From contig JAJDAJ010000035.1 in assembly GCA_029261925.1 (NCBI GenBank), positions 62,001-126,000 on the forward strand: DNA of 64,000 nt. Reading direction: 5' to 3'. The stretch comes from Deltaproteobacteria bacterium (GTDB lineage: Bacteria; Myxococcota_A; UBA9160; SZUA-336). Below are positions 7,917 to 17,526 of the stretch, in pieces. The notes beneath the pieces are model-generated. The model saw only the letters and a list, made by a program, of their open reading frames with translations, searched no databases and was not told the DNA's origin. Each line of letters starts with the position of its first letter. Position 1 is the first letter of the stretch. The position numbers and the translations under genes were made by a program.

Positions 7917-10900
7917 ATGTTCGTGCCTCGCAGCCCTCGAGACCCCCGGAACCCGCGCCTGGGCGCCCTGCTGCTCGCGGCGTGCCTGATCCTGGCCCCG
8001 TTCGCGAGCCGGGCCGCCGTCGTGGCGCCGGGCAGCACCGTGCCGCTATCGGGCACGACATTCGCCGCCAATCCGGATCTGGGCGGCACCGTGCTCTCGG
8101 ACGCCCTGCTGCCCTTCGAGATCCGCGACTCGGTGGGCAGCGTGCTGATCCGCGGCACCGTCCAGGACCGGGTCGTGCGCTCGACGAACACGGGCACGCT
8201 GATCTTCGCACCGCGGCTGCGCGACCTGACCGCTCCCTCCGGCGACGCCTGGGTGATGCACCTGCGCGTCACCGGCTATGACGGCGTCGCGACCGACGTG
8301 GAGTACCGGACCGACGGGCCCGGCCAGATCGGTCCCGACGGCGTGACCCGCAGCGGCGGCGCGGGCGATCAGCTCGACTTCCGCCACGACCCGAGCATCA
8401 TCCTGCCGCCCGACGCGCCCCACTCCCTGTCCATCCTGACCGACGCCGGGAACTTCGGCCCGCGCGGCAGCATCACCATCTCGGCGCAGAACGACTTCGG
8501 GGGCTCGGTCTTCCAGACGACCCTCCAGGGAACCCACGCGCCCGAGCAGGACTCCGACGGCGATGGCGTGGCCGACTCGATCGACCTCTGCCCGGCGACC
8601 CCGGATCCCGCGCAGGTCGACACCGACGGCAACGGCATCGGCGATCTCTGCGAGTGCGGCGACCAGACCGGCGACGGCACGGTCAATGTCCAGGACGTGA
8701 TCGCCATCAACGCGGCGATCTTCGATCCGGCCCTGGCGCAGCCGCTCTGCGACACGAACGAGGACGCGCGCTGCGACGTGGCCGACGTGCTCGGCGCCAA
8801 CGCCAAGATCTTCGGGGCTCCGGCGTACTGCGCAGCCTATCCTTCCGGTCCGCGCCCCGTGCCGAGCTTCGAGGTCGACCCGGACGTCAAGCCCGACGTC
8901 GAGGAGATCGCGTTCGTCGACGGGAGCGACAGTCGCCCCGTCGCGGCGATCACCGACGACCGGGGCAACAAGATCGACTTCGTCGAGAACGAGATCATCG
9001 TATCGCTGGAGGATCCGGCGGGGCTCCCCGAGCTGCTGGACCGCCTGGGCGCCACGGTGATCCGTGAGATCCATCCGGCCGACGCGGGAGCCGCGGGCCT
9101 GCCTTCGTTCTACCTGCTGCGCGCCGCACCTCCCGAGGCGGCTCCCGACGAGCTGGCCGACCTGATCCTCGCCAGCGGCGCCGAGAACGGCGCGGCCCAC
9201 CGCGTTTCCTCGCAGCCCGCACTCGACCTGCTGACGGCGATCGCGCGCGAGAGCGGCGCGACCAGTGCCGAGCTCGGGGCGAACTTCCTGGTCTCCTACG
9301 ACGGCCTGAGCGAGCGAACCACCACCGAGGCCGTCACGGGAACCGGCGGGCCAGGCTACACACGCGACGCCTTCCAGTGGCCTTACATGAGCCAGGGCTC
9401 GACCCAGGACATCGGCGCCGCCGAGGCCGCCCGGCTGGTGCGCGACGCCGGTCGCGTGCCGGCGCCGGGCAACCGCGTTGATTTCCTGATCATCGACGGT
9501 GGCTTCAGCAGCACCGCCGACTACCCCACGCCGGTCCTGCCCGGCGCCAGCCGGCTCGACGTGCGCAATCCCGGGTCGTGCTCGGGCGGCACCCCTTGCC
9601 CCTGGCACGGCACCGCGGTCGCGTCGACGGCGATGTCGATCTTCGACGACGGCGTGGGTGCGGCGGGTCCGGCCTCGGAGGTCGTGCGGCCCATCTTCGT
9701 GCAGTCGCCCAACCCGAACTTCTGGGACTACCTCGAGTTCGCCTTTGACACGGTTCCGAGCGCGATCGGGAGCTTTCCCGAGATCGTGAACATCTCGGCG
9801 TCCGGCGACATCCCCGCGGGGCTCTGCCTGGTCGGCGTCTGCGCGGCGGTCGACGCCATCACCGCGACCGTGCGTGCGGCCGGCATGCTGGTCTTCGCGT
9901 CTGCGGGCAACGACAGCGCCAACGTGGACGACGAGGACTGCTTCATCGGCTGCTGGGAGTCCGCGTACCGCGTGCCCTGCGAGGGGCCCGGGGTGATCTG
10001 CGTGGGCGGCATGTTCCACGACACCACGGTGAAGGATCCCTCGAGCGCCTTCGGCAGCAAGTCGCGCAGCTCCGGCGGGTCGGTGGACATCTACGCGCCA
10101 TTCTCGACCTGGACGCACGACGATCCCGACGGCGGCACGACCAACGCCGTGTTCAAGAACGGGACCTCGTTCTCCTCGCCGTTCGCCGCGTCGATCGGCG
10201 CGCTGATCAAGGCCGCCAATCCGAGCCTCGGGCCCGGAGGCATCTGGGACACCATGCGCAACAACGCGCACACCCTGTCGTTCGGAAGCGTGCACCGCTG
10301 GGTGGACGCGTACGAGGCCGTGCGCGCCGCCCTGGGCGGGAACGCCCCGCCGTTCGCCCGGGTGGTCTCACCGCTCGACGGCCAGCGGTTCTCGTGGAAC
10401 GCCTCGAGCCCGCCGCTGACCTGCGACGTCGATGACGACGGCGGCGCCGGTGCGCTGGCGGTGTCGTGGACCAGCGATCGGGACGGCTCGATCGGTGGGG
10501 CGTCGGCGACGACGTCGGCCGGCTTCCTGAGCCTGGGGACGCACGGGATCACCTGCACGGCGTCGGACGGCACGTTCACCGCCACCGACAGCGTGACGAT
10601 CCAGGTGGTCAACGACCCGCCGACGGCCCGCATCGACAGCCCGGCGCCGGGGGCGACCCTGTACACGGGTCAGTCGATCCCGGTGGCCGCCACCGTGATG
10701 GACATCAACGGCAACTCCGGCGGCATCCAGTGGACGGTCCTGCAGGGCGGCACGAGCGTCTGGGGCAGCGGCGGAAGCACCGCGACGATCCCCGCGGGCC
10801 GCCTGGCCCCGGGCACCTACACGCTGCGCGTCACGGCCATCGACTCGCTCTTCCTGACGGGGAGCGACGAGATGACGATCGTGATCCTGCCCGATCCGGT

Positions 10901-11276
10901 CGACCTGCCGCCGAGCATCATCAACCCGCAGCTCGTCGCCACCCCGTCCGGGGATCCCTTCGACAGCCCGCCCACGTACTTCTGGGTGGACGCCTGCACG
11001 GTCGATGTGAACGGCCCGGCGGCGGGGAACGGCTGGTGCCAGCGGCTCACGTTCAGCGCGACGGTGAGTGACGACCACGACGCCCCCGGCGCGCTGACCT
11101 ACCGCTTCGACGTCCTGCAGGGCGGCGTGGTGGTGGACAGCGTGAGCCCCGGCAGCGCCAGGGCCACCTTCGACCTGGTGGCCGGCGACTACGTGGTGCG
11201 CCTGGTGGTCCGCGATATCGCGGGCAACGAGAGCAGCTTCGGCTGGGCGCCGTTCCGGGTGGACATCCTGATCTGA
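7917..11276 (+). CDS. Secreted subtilisin-like protease with internal TSP3-dockerin module
   Basis: A 1119-residue exported protein. Residues 1-33 form a signal peptide (LLLAACLILAPFASRAA). A beta-rich domain of about 180 residues follows, then a TSP3 calcium repeat and dockerin-like pair at 212-306. A propeptide-like segment (about 330-480) precedes an S8 peptidase domain with Asp527 (LIIDGG), His564 (CPWHGTAVAS) and Ser751 (NGTSFSSP). The C-terminal 340 residues look like two or three Ig/cadherin-type domains (PPTARIDSPAPGATL region). The start has AAGGAG seven bases upstream. It is unusual that the dockerin precedes the protease; in the other four such proteins here it is at the extreme C terminus. 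A 16-bp hairpin follows the stop. Confidence 0.85.
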   Translation: MFVPRSPRDPRNPRLGALLLAACLILAPFASRAAVVAPGSTVPLSGTTFAANPDLGGTVLSDALLPFEIRDSVGSVLIRGTVQDRVVRSTNTGTLIFAPRLRDLTAPSGDAWVMHLRVTGYDGVATDVEYRTDGPGQIGPDGVTRSGGAGDQLDFRHDPSIILPPDAPHSLSILTDAGNFGPRGSITISAQNDFGGSVFQTTLQGTHAPEQDSDGDGVADSIDLCPATPDPAQVDTDGNGIGDLCECGDQTGDGTVNVQDVIAINAAIFDPALAQPLCDTNEDARCDVADVLGANAKIFGAPAYCAAYPSGPRPVPSFEVDPDVKPDVEEIAFVDGSDSRPVAAITDDRGNKIDFVENEIIVSLEDPAGLPELLDRLGATVIREIHPADAGAAGLPSFYLLRAAPPEAAPDELADLILASGAENGAAHRVSSQPALDLLTAIARESGATSAELGANFLVSYDGLSERTTTEAVTGTGGPGYTRDAFQWPYMSQGSTQDIGAAEAARLVRDAGRVPAPGNRVDFLIIDGGFSSTADYPTPVLPGASRLDVRNPGSCSGGTPCPWHGTAVASTAMSIFDDGVGAAGPASEVVRPIFVQSPNPNFWDYLEFAFDTVPSAIGSFPEIVNISASGDIPAGLCLVGVCAAVDAITATVRAAGMLVFASAGNDSANVDDEDCFIGCWESAYRVPCEGPGVICVGGMFHDTTVKDPSSAFGSKSRSSGGSVDIYAPFSTWTHDDPDGGTTNAVFKNGTSFSSPFAASIGALIKAANPSLGPGGIWDTMRNNAHTLSFGSVHRWVDAYEAVRAALGGNAPPFARVVSPLDGQRFSWNASSPPLTCDVDDDGGAGALAVSWTSDRDGSIGGASATTSAGFLSLGTHGITCTASDGTFTATDSVTIQVVNDPPTARIDSPAPGATLYTGQSIPVAATVMDINGNSGGIQWTVLQGGTSVWGSGGSTATIPAGRLAPGTYTLRVTAIDSLFLTGSDEMTIVILPDPVDLPPSIINPQLVATPSGDPFDSPPTYFWVDACTVDVNGPAAGNGWCQRLTFSATVSDDHDAPGALTYRFDVLQGGVVVDSVSPGSARATFDLVAGDYVVRLVVRDIAGNESSFGWAPFRVDILI

Positions 11277-11302
11277 GCAGGGAGGGCCGCATCGAGCGAC
11301 CC

Positions 11303-11339
11303 CGACGGCCAGCGCTGGACTTGCCAGCGCTGGCCGTCG
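11303..11339 (+). terminator. Hairpin downstream of the subtilase gene
   Basis: A perfect 16-bp inverted repeat (11303-11318 with 11324-11339) with a 5-base loop begins 27 bases after the stop at 11276. No T tract follows, so it may stabilise the 3' end or act as a weak terminator. Confidence 0.55.
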
Positions 11340-11565
11340 CACGTCCGGGGTCGGCGGATCCGGCCCGCCTCGGGCGCGCGCGAGCGCGGCGGTGCAGGGC
11401 AGGTCGTCCTCGTGTGCCATCCAGTGCACGAAGCAGTGCAGCGGATACATGGCGTCGTGCGGACCTCCGATGGCGCTGGTCGCATTCCGACGAGGCGGCG
11501 GAGCGAATCTGGGTGGAGACGAGAGGCTCGTGGCCGGACGCGCACGTGGTGAGGGCGGGCCGAGC

Positions 11566-12444
11566 TCATCGTTCCGCCGCGGGCCAGCTCAGGGCGCGGC
11601 GCGCCGAGCGGCCGAGGATCCACTCCTTCTCCTCGAGCGAGAGCTCCGGATCGTCCCTCAGGTAGAAGAGCAGATCCGACCAGGAGTGACCGCGGATGAC
11701 GGACTTGTCGCTGGCCCAGAGCAGACGCTCCGCACCGAAGGCCTCGATCGCGCGCCGCAGCAGCGGACGCAGGGGCTCGTAGGGGAACTCCTGGATCCCG
11801 AAGCGGTCCTGCGCATGACTCCACTTGAGCGCGACGTTGGGATGCTCGGCGAGCTTCAGCACCTCGTCGAGGTACTCGATGCTCCGGGACCTGCGCGCCT
11901 CGGCCTCCGGGCGGCCCGGCGGGATGTCCGGGAAGCCCATCCCGCAGTGATCGACCACCAGGGTCAGGTCGGGATACTTTGCGAGATAGGGCGGGAGCAG
12001 CTCGACGAATCCGGGAATGAACACGCACAGCGGCAGGCCGACGTCCTGCGCGAGCTCCATGAGCGGCTCGTAGGCACCGCGGGCGAAGGCATCGGCCTCC
12101 TGCAGCGTCCAGACGGGCTGGATCCGGAACGCGCGGACGTGCGGTGATGAGCCCGCCACCTGCATGACGCTCGCCAGCTCGGGATCTCCGCGGTCGATCC
12201 GGACGAGATACGAGAAGCGGTCCGGGTTGCCGATGCTGGCGAGCTCGGCCGTGGGACTGGCGGTACGCCAGGCTCCATTCGGCAGCGCGTAGCCGGGATC
12301 GATGTGCGTCGGGTCGCTGTCCGGCTTCCAGGTGCCCCAGAACTCATCGATCAGAACGGAGCGGATGCCGAGCGCGTCCATCGCCTCGACGGTCGGCTCG
12401 ATCCTTCCCCGGCCGACGTGGAGCTGCGCATCGACGATGTCCAT
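11566..12444 (-). CDS. Amidohydrolase-2 family hydrolase (short form)
   Basis: A 292-residue TIM-barrel hydrolase. It opens with MDIVDAQLHVG (the DxxxH metal-ligand region) and has HVRAFRIQPVW, LTLVVDHCGMG and ERLLWASDKS, the order of blocks seen in the amidohydrolase 2 family. It is much shorter than the amidohydrolases at 4286 and 58531. The start at 12444 is the ATG directly before the conserved N terminus; the open frame continues upstream into the flavoprotein gene without homology. It lies 65 bases downstream of the ketosteroid-dehydrogenase-like gene on the same strand, suggesting one operon. The substrate is not predictable. Confidence 0.8.
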   Translation of the reverse strand: MDIVDAQLHVGRGRIEPTVEAMDALGIRSVLIDEFWGTWKPDSDPTHIDPGYALPNGAWRTASPTAELASIGNPDRFSYLVRIDRGDPELASVMQVAGSSPHVRAFRIQPVWTLQEADAFARGAYEPLMELAQDVGLPLCVFIPGFVELLPPYLAKYPDLTLVVDHCGMGFPDIPPGRPEAEARRSRSIEYLDEVLKLAEHPNVALKWSHAQDRFGIQEFPYEPLRPLLRRAIEAFGAERLLWASDKSVIRGHSWSDLLFYLRDDPELSLEEKEWILGRSARRALSWPAAER

Positions 12445-12509
12445 CCGTGCTCGCCTCGCTCTTCCCGGCGCGGGCCGGCTGCCTGACTCGATGAACGGGG
12501 CCTCGAAGC

Positions 12510-14177
12510 CTACCCGGACCCGAGGGCGTGACGCGCGGCCGCGTAGCCGAACGCCATCGTGTTGGCGATGCTGGCGCCGGCACCCGGATAGGTCCGTCCC
12601 ATGACGGTGGCGGTGATGTTCCCGGTCGCGTACAGACCCGGGATTGGCCGGTCGTCCCCGTCGAGCACCCGGCCGTGCTCGTCGGTCAGCAGCCCGCCGC
12701 ACGTTCCCACGTCGGAGGGCACGACCTCGGCGGCGTAGTAGGGGGGCCTCGCGATGGGGCCCAGGCAGGGGTTCGGCCGGTGGCCGGGATCGCCGAGACA
12801 GCGGTTGTACGCCGACTGGCCGCGTCCGAAGTCGGGGTCGATCCCCTTCTCCGCGTGGGTGTTGAATCGCTCTACGGTCGCGAGCAGGCCGCCGGGGTCG
12901 ATGCCGCACTGGCGCGCGAGGTCCTCGAGCGTCGATGCCGTCCGGAGCGCACCGCTGTCGAGCCACTCCCGGGGGAATACACCGGGGCGCGACTTCGTGT
13001 GCGCGTACCGTCTGCGGTAGCCATCGTCGACGATCAGCCAGCACGGCACGGCGCGGCTGTGCTTGTCGCGCGCGTACATGGCCTTGCCGACCTCCACGTA
13101 GGAGTTCGACTCGTTGACGAAGCGCTCGCCGGCGGCGTCCACGAGGATCGCGCCGGGCCGCTGGCGCGCCAGGCTCAGCGACGCACCGGTCGGATCCGCC
13201 AGCTCGACCGTAGCGGGGAGCCACCAGGCCTCGTCGAGCAGGTCCGCCTTCGCGCCGAGCCGGATGGCCGCCTCGAGCACCTCGCCCGTGTCCCCGGGGT
13301 TCGCTGCCGTCCACCGCGCGTCGTTGGGCTGGTCGCCGCTGTAGCGGCGGCGCATCCCGGCATTGTGAGCGAAGCCGCCGGCACAGAGCAGGACGGCCCG
13401 GCGCGCCTCGATCGCGACGGATGCACCGTTCCTCGACGCGCGCACACCGACCACTCGACCGTCCTCCAGGACCAGGTCTGCGACCGCGGTGTGGGTCCAC
13501 ACCCCGACGTTCCGGTCCAGGGCGACCTTCAGCATTCGCGCGATCAGCGACGCGCCGTTCGTCAGCAGCTTCTGGCGTCGCAGGCGTCCGATGGCGGTGC
13601 GCATCACGACCCGCGCCGTGATCAGGAACGTGGCGAGCGACCGGTTGTAGTGCGAGACGGCGCGGACCTCGTTCGTCTTGACGGCGAAGCCGATCCCCTC
13701 GGCCATACCGGGCACGACTGCGTCCTGCCACTCGCCGAGCTCGTGCGCGTCGAACGGAGGACACTCGATCGACCGTCCCGCCGCGTTGCCGCCCTTGTGG
13801 TCGGGGTAGTAGTCGCTGTAGCCCGGGCAGCGGACGAAGGGGATCCCGAGATCCTGCAGCTGCGAGATCATCTGCGGCCCGTGGCTCAGGAACGCGTCGC
13901 GACGCTCGAGCGACGATGCCGGCCCCGCGTCGCCGACGACGTGGGCCAGGTAGGCCATGCCCTCGGCATGGGAGTCGGGCACGCCCTCCGCGCGCATCAG
14001 CGGGTTGTCGGGCATCCAGATCACACCGCCCGACATCGCGGTGGAGCCGCCCAGCTTCGGCTGCTTCTCGAGCAGGAGCACGTCCGCACCGGACTCGGCC
14101 GCGACCAGGGCCGCGACGAGCCCACCGCCTCCACTCCCGACGATCACGAGATCCGCGGAGCGGTCCCACTCCGTCAT
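12510..14177 (-). CDS. FAD-dependent oxidoreductase, 3-ketosteroid-delta1-dehydrogenase-like
   Basis: A 555-residue flavoprotein of the fumarate reductase/succinate dehydrogenase flavoprotein superfamily. The FAD motif VIVGSGGGG lies at residues 11-19, and GGSTAMSGGVIWMP is the flavin-contacting stretch typical of 3-oxosteroid 1-dehydrogenases. A conserved C-terminal FAD block reads GLYATGNITATVMG. These enzymes remove hydrogen across a ring carbon-carbon bond next to a ketone. It is divergently transcribed from the luciferase-like gene at 14367 (189 bases between starts) and followed by an amidohydrolase. Steroid specificity is an inference from the motif; other enone-forming dehydrogenases share it. 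Confidence 0.82.
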   Translation of the reverse strand: MTEWDRSADLVIVGSGGGGLVAALVAAESGADVLLLEKQPKLGGSTAMSGGVIWMPDNPLMRAEGVPDSHAEGMAYLAHVVGDAGPASSLERRDAFLSHGPQMISQLQDLGIPFVRCPGYSDYYPDHKGGNAAGRSIECPPFDAHELGEWQDAVVPGMAEGIGFAVKTNEVRAVSHYNRSLATFLITARVVMRTAIGRLRRQKLLTNGASLIARMLKVALDRNVGVWTHTAVADLVLEDGRVVGVRASRNGASVAIEARRAVLLCAGGFAHNAGMRRRYSGDQPNDARWTAANPGDTGEVLEAAIRLGAKADLLDEAWWLPATVELADPTGASLSLARQRPGAILVDAAGERFVNESNSYVEVGKAMYARDKHSRAVPCWLIVDDGYRRRYAHTKSRPGVFPREWLDSGALRTASTLEDLARQCGIDPGGLLATVERFNTHAEKGIDPDFGRGQSAYNRCLGDPGHRPNPCLGPIARPPYYAAEVVPSDVGTCGGLLTDEHGRVLDGDDRPIPGLYATGNITATVMGRTYPGAGASIANTMAFGYAAARHALGSG

Positions 14178-14366
14178 GAGGTCTTCGCTCGATGGATCGC
14201 GTCCCTGCGGCCGGATGCCGCTGCCGGGGCGATCCCCTCGAGGTCCGTCTGCCGGATCCCCCGCATCGTCGTATTCTAGCCCCGGGGCGGGCTCTCGAGC
14301 GGATCCCTCCCCGCGCGCGGCCGCGCGCCATGGCCGCAGCCGGATGCTGAACAGGGAGAAGACTGC

Positions 14367-15095
14367 GTGATCGAGTTCTGGAAGGCCGGTGGATCGGTGA
14401 GCGGCACCTCGAAGGAGGTGGCCCGCAGGACCGAGGCGGAGGGCTGGGACGGCCAGATGTTCATGGATTCCCAGTCCCTGAGCGCCGACCCGTACGTGCT
14501 GATGGGGGCCTGGGCCGGAGCGACCGAGCGCCTCCTGCTGTGCACCGGCGTGACCAATCCGCTGACCCGTCACCCCGCCGTGACGGCGGCGGCGGCCGCG
14601 ACGCTGCAGTCGATCTCGGGTGGACGGGCCGTGCTCGGCATCGGGCGGGGCGATTCGGCACTCGCCTATCTGGGCCATGCGCCGGTCAACCTGGGCTCCT
14701 TCCAGCGCGCGCTGCTCGACCTGCAGGCGCTCCTCGGCGGCCAGGAGATCTCCTTCGGCTCCCGCGAGGCGGTCCGCGACGCCGGCTCGCTCGAGACGCT
14801 CTCGCTCGGCAACCGGCCGGGCGCCACCCGGCTGCAGTGGCTGCCCGACGGACTGCCGAAGGTGCCGCTCGACGTGGCCGCGACCGGTCCCAGGGTGATC
14901 GAGATGTCCGCGCAGATCGCGGAGCGGGTGACGTTCAGCGTCGGGGCGATCCCGGAGCGGATGAGCTGGGCACTCGAGACCGCGCGAGGCGCACGGGAGA
15001 ACAAGGGCCTGGCCGCTACAGGGATCAGCTACGGGGCGCAGGTCATCGTCGTGTGCCACCCGGACCGGGAGCAGGTGCGCGCGGCCGCAGGCTGA
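14367..15095 (+). CDS. LLM-class (F420/FMN) oxidoreductase, C-terminally shortened
   Basis: A 242-residue bacterial luciferase-like monooxygenase. Family blocks seen are GWDGQMFMDSQSL, LLLCTGVTNPLTRHP and GGRAVLGIGRGDSAL, in the expected order from the N terminus. F420-dependent members usually run to about 330 residues; this one ends after VIVVCHPDREQVRAAAG, where the family normally continues with roughly 90 more residues. None of the other frames downstream supplies the missing part before the beta-helix gene at 15355. It may therefore be a truncated, possibly inactive, remnant. The divergent flavoprotein dehydrogenase suggests a shared catabolic role before truncation. Confidence 0.72.
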   Translation: MIEFWKAGGSVSGTSKEVARRTEAEGWDGQMFMDSQSLSADPYVLMGAWAGATERLLLCTGVTNPLTRHPAVTAAAAATLQSISGGRAVLGIGRGDSALAYLGHAPVNLGSFQRALLDLQALLGGQEISFGSREAVRDAGSLETLSLGNRPGATRLQWLPDGLPKVPLDVAATGPRVIEMSAQIAERVTFSVGAIPERMSWALETARGARENKGLAATGISYGAQVIVVCHPDREQVRAAAG

Positions 15096-15130
15096 CCTCG
15101 TCCCGGGGATGCCGGCGGCAGGGCTCCTGA

Positions 15131-15165
15131 AGGGGGCCGATGCCGGGCATCCGCCGTGGCCCCCT
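15131..15165 (+). terminator. Weak hairpin after the luciferase-like gene
   Basis: AGGGGGCC (15131-15138) pairs with GGCCCCCT (15158-15165) across a 19-base loop, 35 bases after the stop. No T run follows. It may separate this gene from the beta-helix cassette. Confidence 0.3.
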
Positions 15166-15354
15166 GGACCTCCGCTCCCGGTAGCCGCGCGCTCCCCCGC
15201 AGGCGCCGGGAGCCCGCTGTCGCGGCCCGCGCCGATTCCCGCGACCCGATTTCGCGGACGCGCTGTCCACCGGATCGATGCCGCCCATGGCGGGCGGATC
15301 CGGACCGGCCGCGAGGGCCGGTCCGACTCCACTCATCGAGACGAGGACCATCCC

Positions 15355-16227
15355 ATGTTCAGCCATCGCTTCATCCATCGAGACTCCCGAGGAACCCGCG
15401 TCCGCCGCGCCATCTCCGGCGCCGCGGCGCTGCTGCTCCTGGCCACCGGGCCGGCCGCCGCGGTCGACGGCGTGCGCGAGATCAACCAGACCTGCGCCGT
15501 GGAGACCGGCTGCTTCCTCGGCGATGCGGCCGGCTACCCGGTGACCATCACGCGAGCCGGCAGCTACCGCCTCACGGGGAACCTGAGTCGCGAGTTCGCC
15601 TTCGGCGACGTGAACGACAGCCGGATCGAGATCAGTGCCAGCGGCGCGACGCTCGACCTCAACGGCTTTGCGATCCGCTGCGCCGAGCTCGTGCTCGGGG
15701 GCTCCGAGACGTGCAGCGGGCTGGCCGACGGCATCCACATCACCGGAGAGGGCGTCACGGTCATGAACGGCATCGTCCAGGGCTGGGGCGGAGACGGCAT
15801 CGAGGCAGGTGAGAACACCGTCGTGCGAAACGTCACCTCGCGGCTGAACGGTCGCTGGGGGATCATCACCGGCCGCAGCGCGATCGTCGACGGCTGCGCG
15901 GCGCGCAGCAACGGCATCGACGGGATCAACGTCGGTGTGGGCTCCCGGGTCGCGAACAGCGTCACTCGAGGCAACGCGCAGGACGGCATCCAGGCGAGCT
16001 TCGGCAGCCTGGTAGAGGACAACGTCTCCTACGACAACGCGAGCGACGGGATCGTGGCGTCGGGCGGAAGCCGCGTCTCCCGCAACACCACGCGCAGCAA
16101 CGGCGGGTTCGGCCTGAGCATGAGCTCGGAGGCGGCCTTCGACCACAACACGGTGACCGATACGCAGGCCACCAACGGCGGGCACGACCGCGGCGGCAAT
16201 AGCTGCAGCGGCGCCCTCTGCCCCTGA
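15355..16227 (+). CDS. Secreted right-handed beta-helix repeat protein (cassette copy 1)
   Basis: A 290-residue exported protein with a signal peptide (AAALLLLATGPAAA) and tandem 22-24-residue parallel beta-helix turns with Asn/Gly ladders (DGIEAGENTVVRNVTSR, DGINVGVGSRVANS). The fold is that of NosD/pectate-lyase-like solenoids, often used as surface or carbohydrate-binding proteins; no catalytic residues are identifiable. The start has GAGG about 8 bases upstream. The gene is 38 bases ahead of a dockerin-module gene. Both have paralogues in the same order at 25533-26450 and 24439-25512, so the pair behaves as one cassette. Confidence 0.8.
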   Translation: MFSHRFIHRDSRGTRVRRAISGAAALLLLATGPAAAVDGVREINQTCAVETGCFLGDAAGYPVTITRAGSYRLTGNLSREFAFGDVNDSRIEISASGATLDLNGFAIRCAELVLGGSETCSGLADGIHITGEGVTVMNGIVQGWGGDGIEAGENTVVRNVTSRLNGRWGIITGRSAIVDGCAARSNGIDGINVGVGSRVANSVTRGNAQDGIQASFGSLVEDNVSYDNASDGIVASGGSRVSRNTTRSNGGFGLSMSSEAAFDHNTVTDTQATNGGHDRGGNSCSGALCP

Positions 16228-16265
16228 GCGCGTGGCGCACCGATGCCCACCGAGGAGATAGAGCC

Positions 16266-17345
16266 ATGAACTCTCGAATCACACTGATCGCCGTCGCTCT
16301 TGCGGGTGCCCTCGCGGCTCCTCCGGCGCCGGCCCAGCAGGCCGTCGATGTGGAGGCGTCGCCCGATGTCGCCCTCACCCTGGCCGGCCAGGCCGTCACG
16401 GATCACGAGCTCGCGCTGGACGACACGAGCGGAACCGTCGCCGCGCTGGCCTTTCCGGGCCTGCCCGGGGGAGCCGACGTGGATGCGCACACCGTCGATG
16501 CCGACGGCAACGACCTGATCTCCCTGGACACCACGGCGCTGCTCCCCGCCGCGGCGGGGGGCCACATGATCGTGCGCCCGGCCGACGTGGCTCGCCTGAG
16601 GGGCGCGGGGTACGAGCTCGTGTTCGCAGGAGAGCTCGAGGGCCTCCCCGCAGGAGTGAACGTCGATGCCGTGTACGCGCACGGCGGGGAGCTGTTCCTG
16701 TCGCTGGACGTCACCGCGCGCCTTCCCGACGGCAGCGTCGCGGACGACGAGGACGTGATCCGCTGGGACGGGGAGGCGCTGTCCCTGTACCGGGACCTGT
16801 CGGAGCTCGGCCTGGACGGGGCCGCGGACCTCGATGCACTGCACTTCATCGAGACGACCGGCGCGCTGGTCGCCTCGTTCGAGACCGGCGGCCGCGCCGG
16901 TACGGCGGTGTACGACGACGACGACCTGATGCTCCGCGAGCCGCTGGGCGGAGCCTGGAGCGCCGCCTTCGATGGCGACGCGGCGCACGCGGCCTGGTCC
17001 GCCGGTGACATCGATGCGGCCACGCCCGGCTTCGACATCGATGACGATGGCGTGCTGGATGCGGACGACCTGTGTCCGCACTTCGCGGATCCGGTGCAGT
17101 CGGACGTCGATGGCAACGGCATCGGCGACCCCTGCGAGTGCGGGGATCAGACCGGCGATGGAACGGTCGACGTCGCGGACCTGCTCGCGATCAACCAGGT
17201 GATCTTCGGGGTGATCCCGGCGAGCCCGCTCTGTGACACCAACGAGGACGGCGCCTGCGACGTGGGCGACATCCTGGGCGCCAACGCCAAGATCTTCGGC
17301 GCCCCCGCCTACTGCTCGCGCTACCCGGGACCGGTCTTCCCGTAG
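16266..17345 (+). CDS. Secreted protein with C-terminal TSP3-dockerin module (cassette copy 1)
   Basis: A 359-residue exported protein with signal peptide (LIAVALAGALAAPPAPAQ), an Asp-rich beta domain of about 230 residues and a C-terminal TSP3 repeat plus two dockerin-like calcium loops (DQTGDGTVDVADLLAINQ and DTNEDGACDVGDILGANA). Six cysteines in the module are conserved with the other four modules in this window. The N-terminal domain (VDVEASPDVALTLAG, DADGNDLISLD, DDEDVIRWDG) is paralogous to the protein at 24439-25512 and I do not recognise it otherwise. AGGAG precedes the ATG. A strong hairpin follows the stop. Confidence 0.8.
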   Translation: MNSRITLIAVALAGALAAPPAPAQQAVDVEASPDVALTLAGQAVTDHELALDDTSGTVAALAFPGLPGGADVDAHTVDADGNDLISLDTTALLPAAAGGHMIVRPADVARLRGAGYELVFAGELEGLPAGVNVDAVYAHGGELFLSLDVTARLPDGSVADDEDVIRWDGEALSLYRDLSELGLDGAADLDALHFIETTGALVASFETGGRAGTAVYDDDDLMLREPLGGAWSAAFDGDAAHAAWSAGDIDAATPGFDIDDDGVLDADDLCPHFADPVQSDVDGNGIGDPCECGDQTGDGTVDVADLLAINQVIFGVIPASPLCDTNEDGACDVGDILGANAKIFGAPAYCSRYPGPVFP

Positions 17346-17364
17346 TCCGGGACGGCGCAGGGAG

Positions 17365-17400
17365 GAACACCCCCGTGGACTCCGGTCCGCGGGGGTGTTC
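17365..17400 (+). terminator. Hairpin terminator after dockerin cassette 1
   Basis: GAACACCCCCG (17365-17375) pairs with CGGGGGTGTTC (17390-17400), 11 bp with a 14-base loop, 19 bases after the stop. It isolates the cassette from the sigma-factor gene. Confidence 0.65.
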
Positions 17401-17526
17401 GCGTGCCGGCGCCTGGACGAGCAGGCCCGGGGCCGGGCCCCGCCGCTGCCGCGCCCGCCGCTCCGATAGGAATCGGCCGCCCCCCGGGACGTTCCAGTCG
17501 GATCAACCGGAGAGAGGGGGCACGCC

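Noticed and set aside
5765-8272. N-terminal extension of the second monooxygenase up to 8272.
   Set aside because: The extra 284 codons are Arg/Ser-rich shadow sequence antisense to the subtilase N terminus; the family N terminus starts at 7420.
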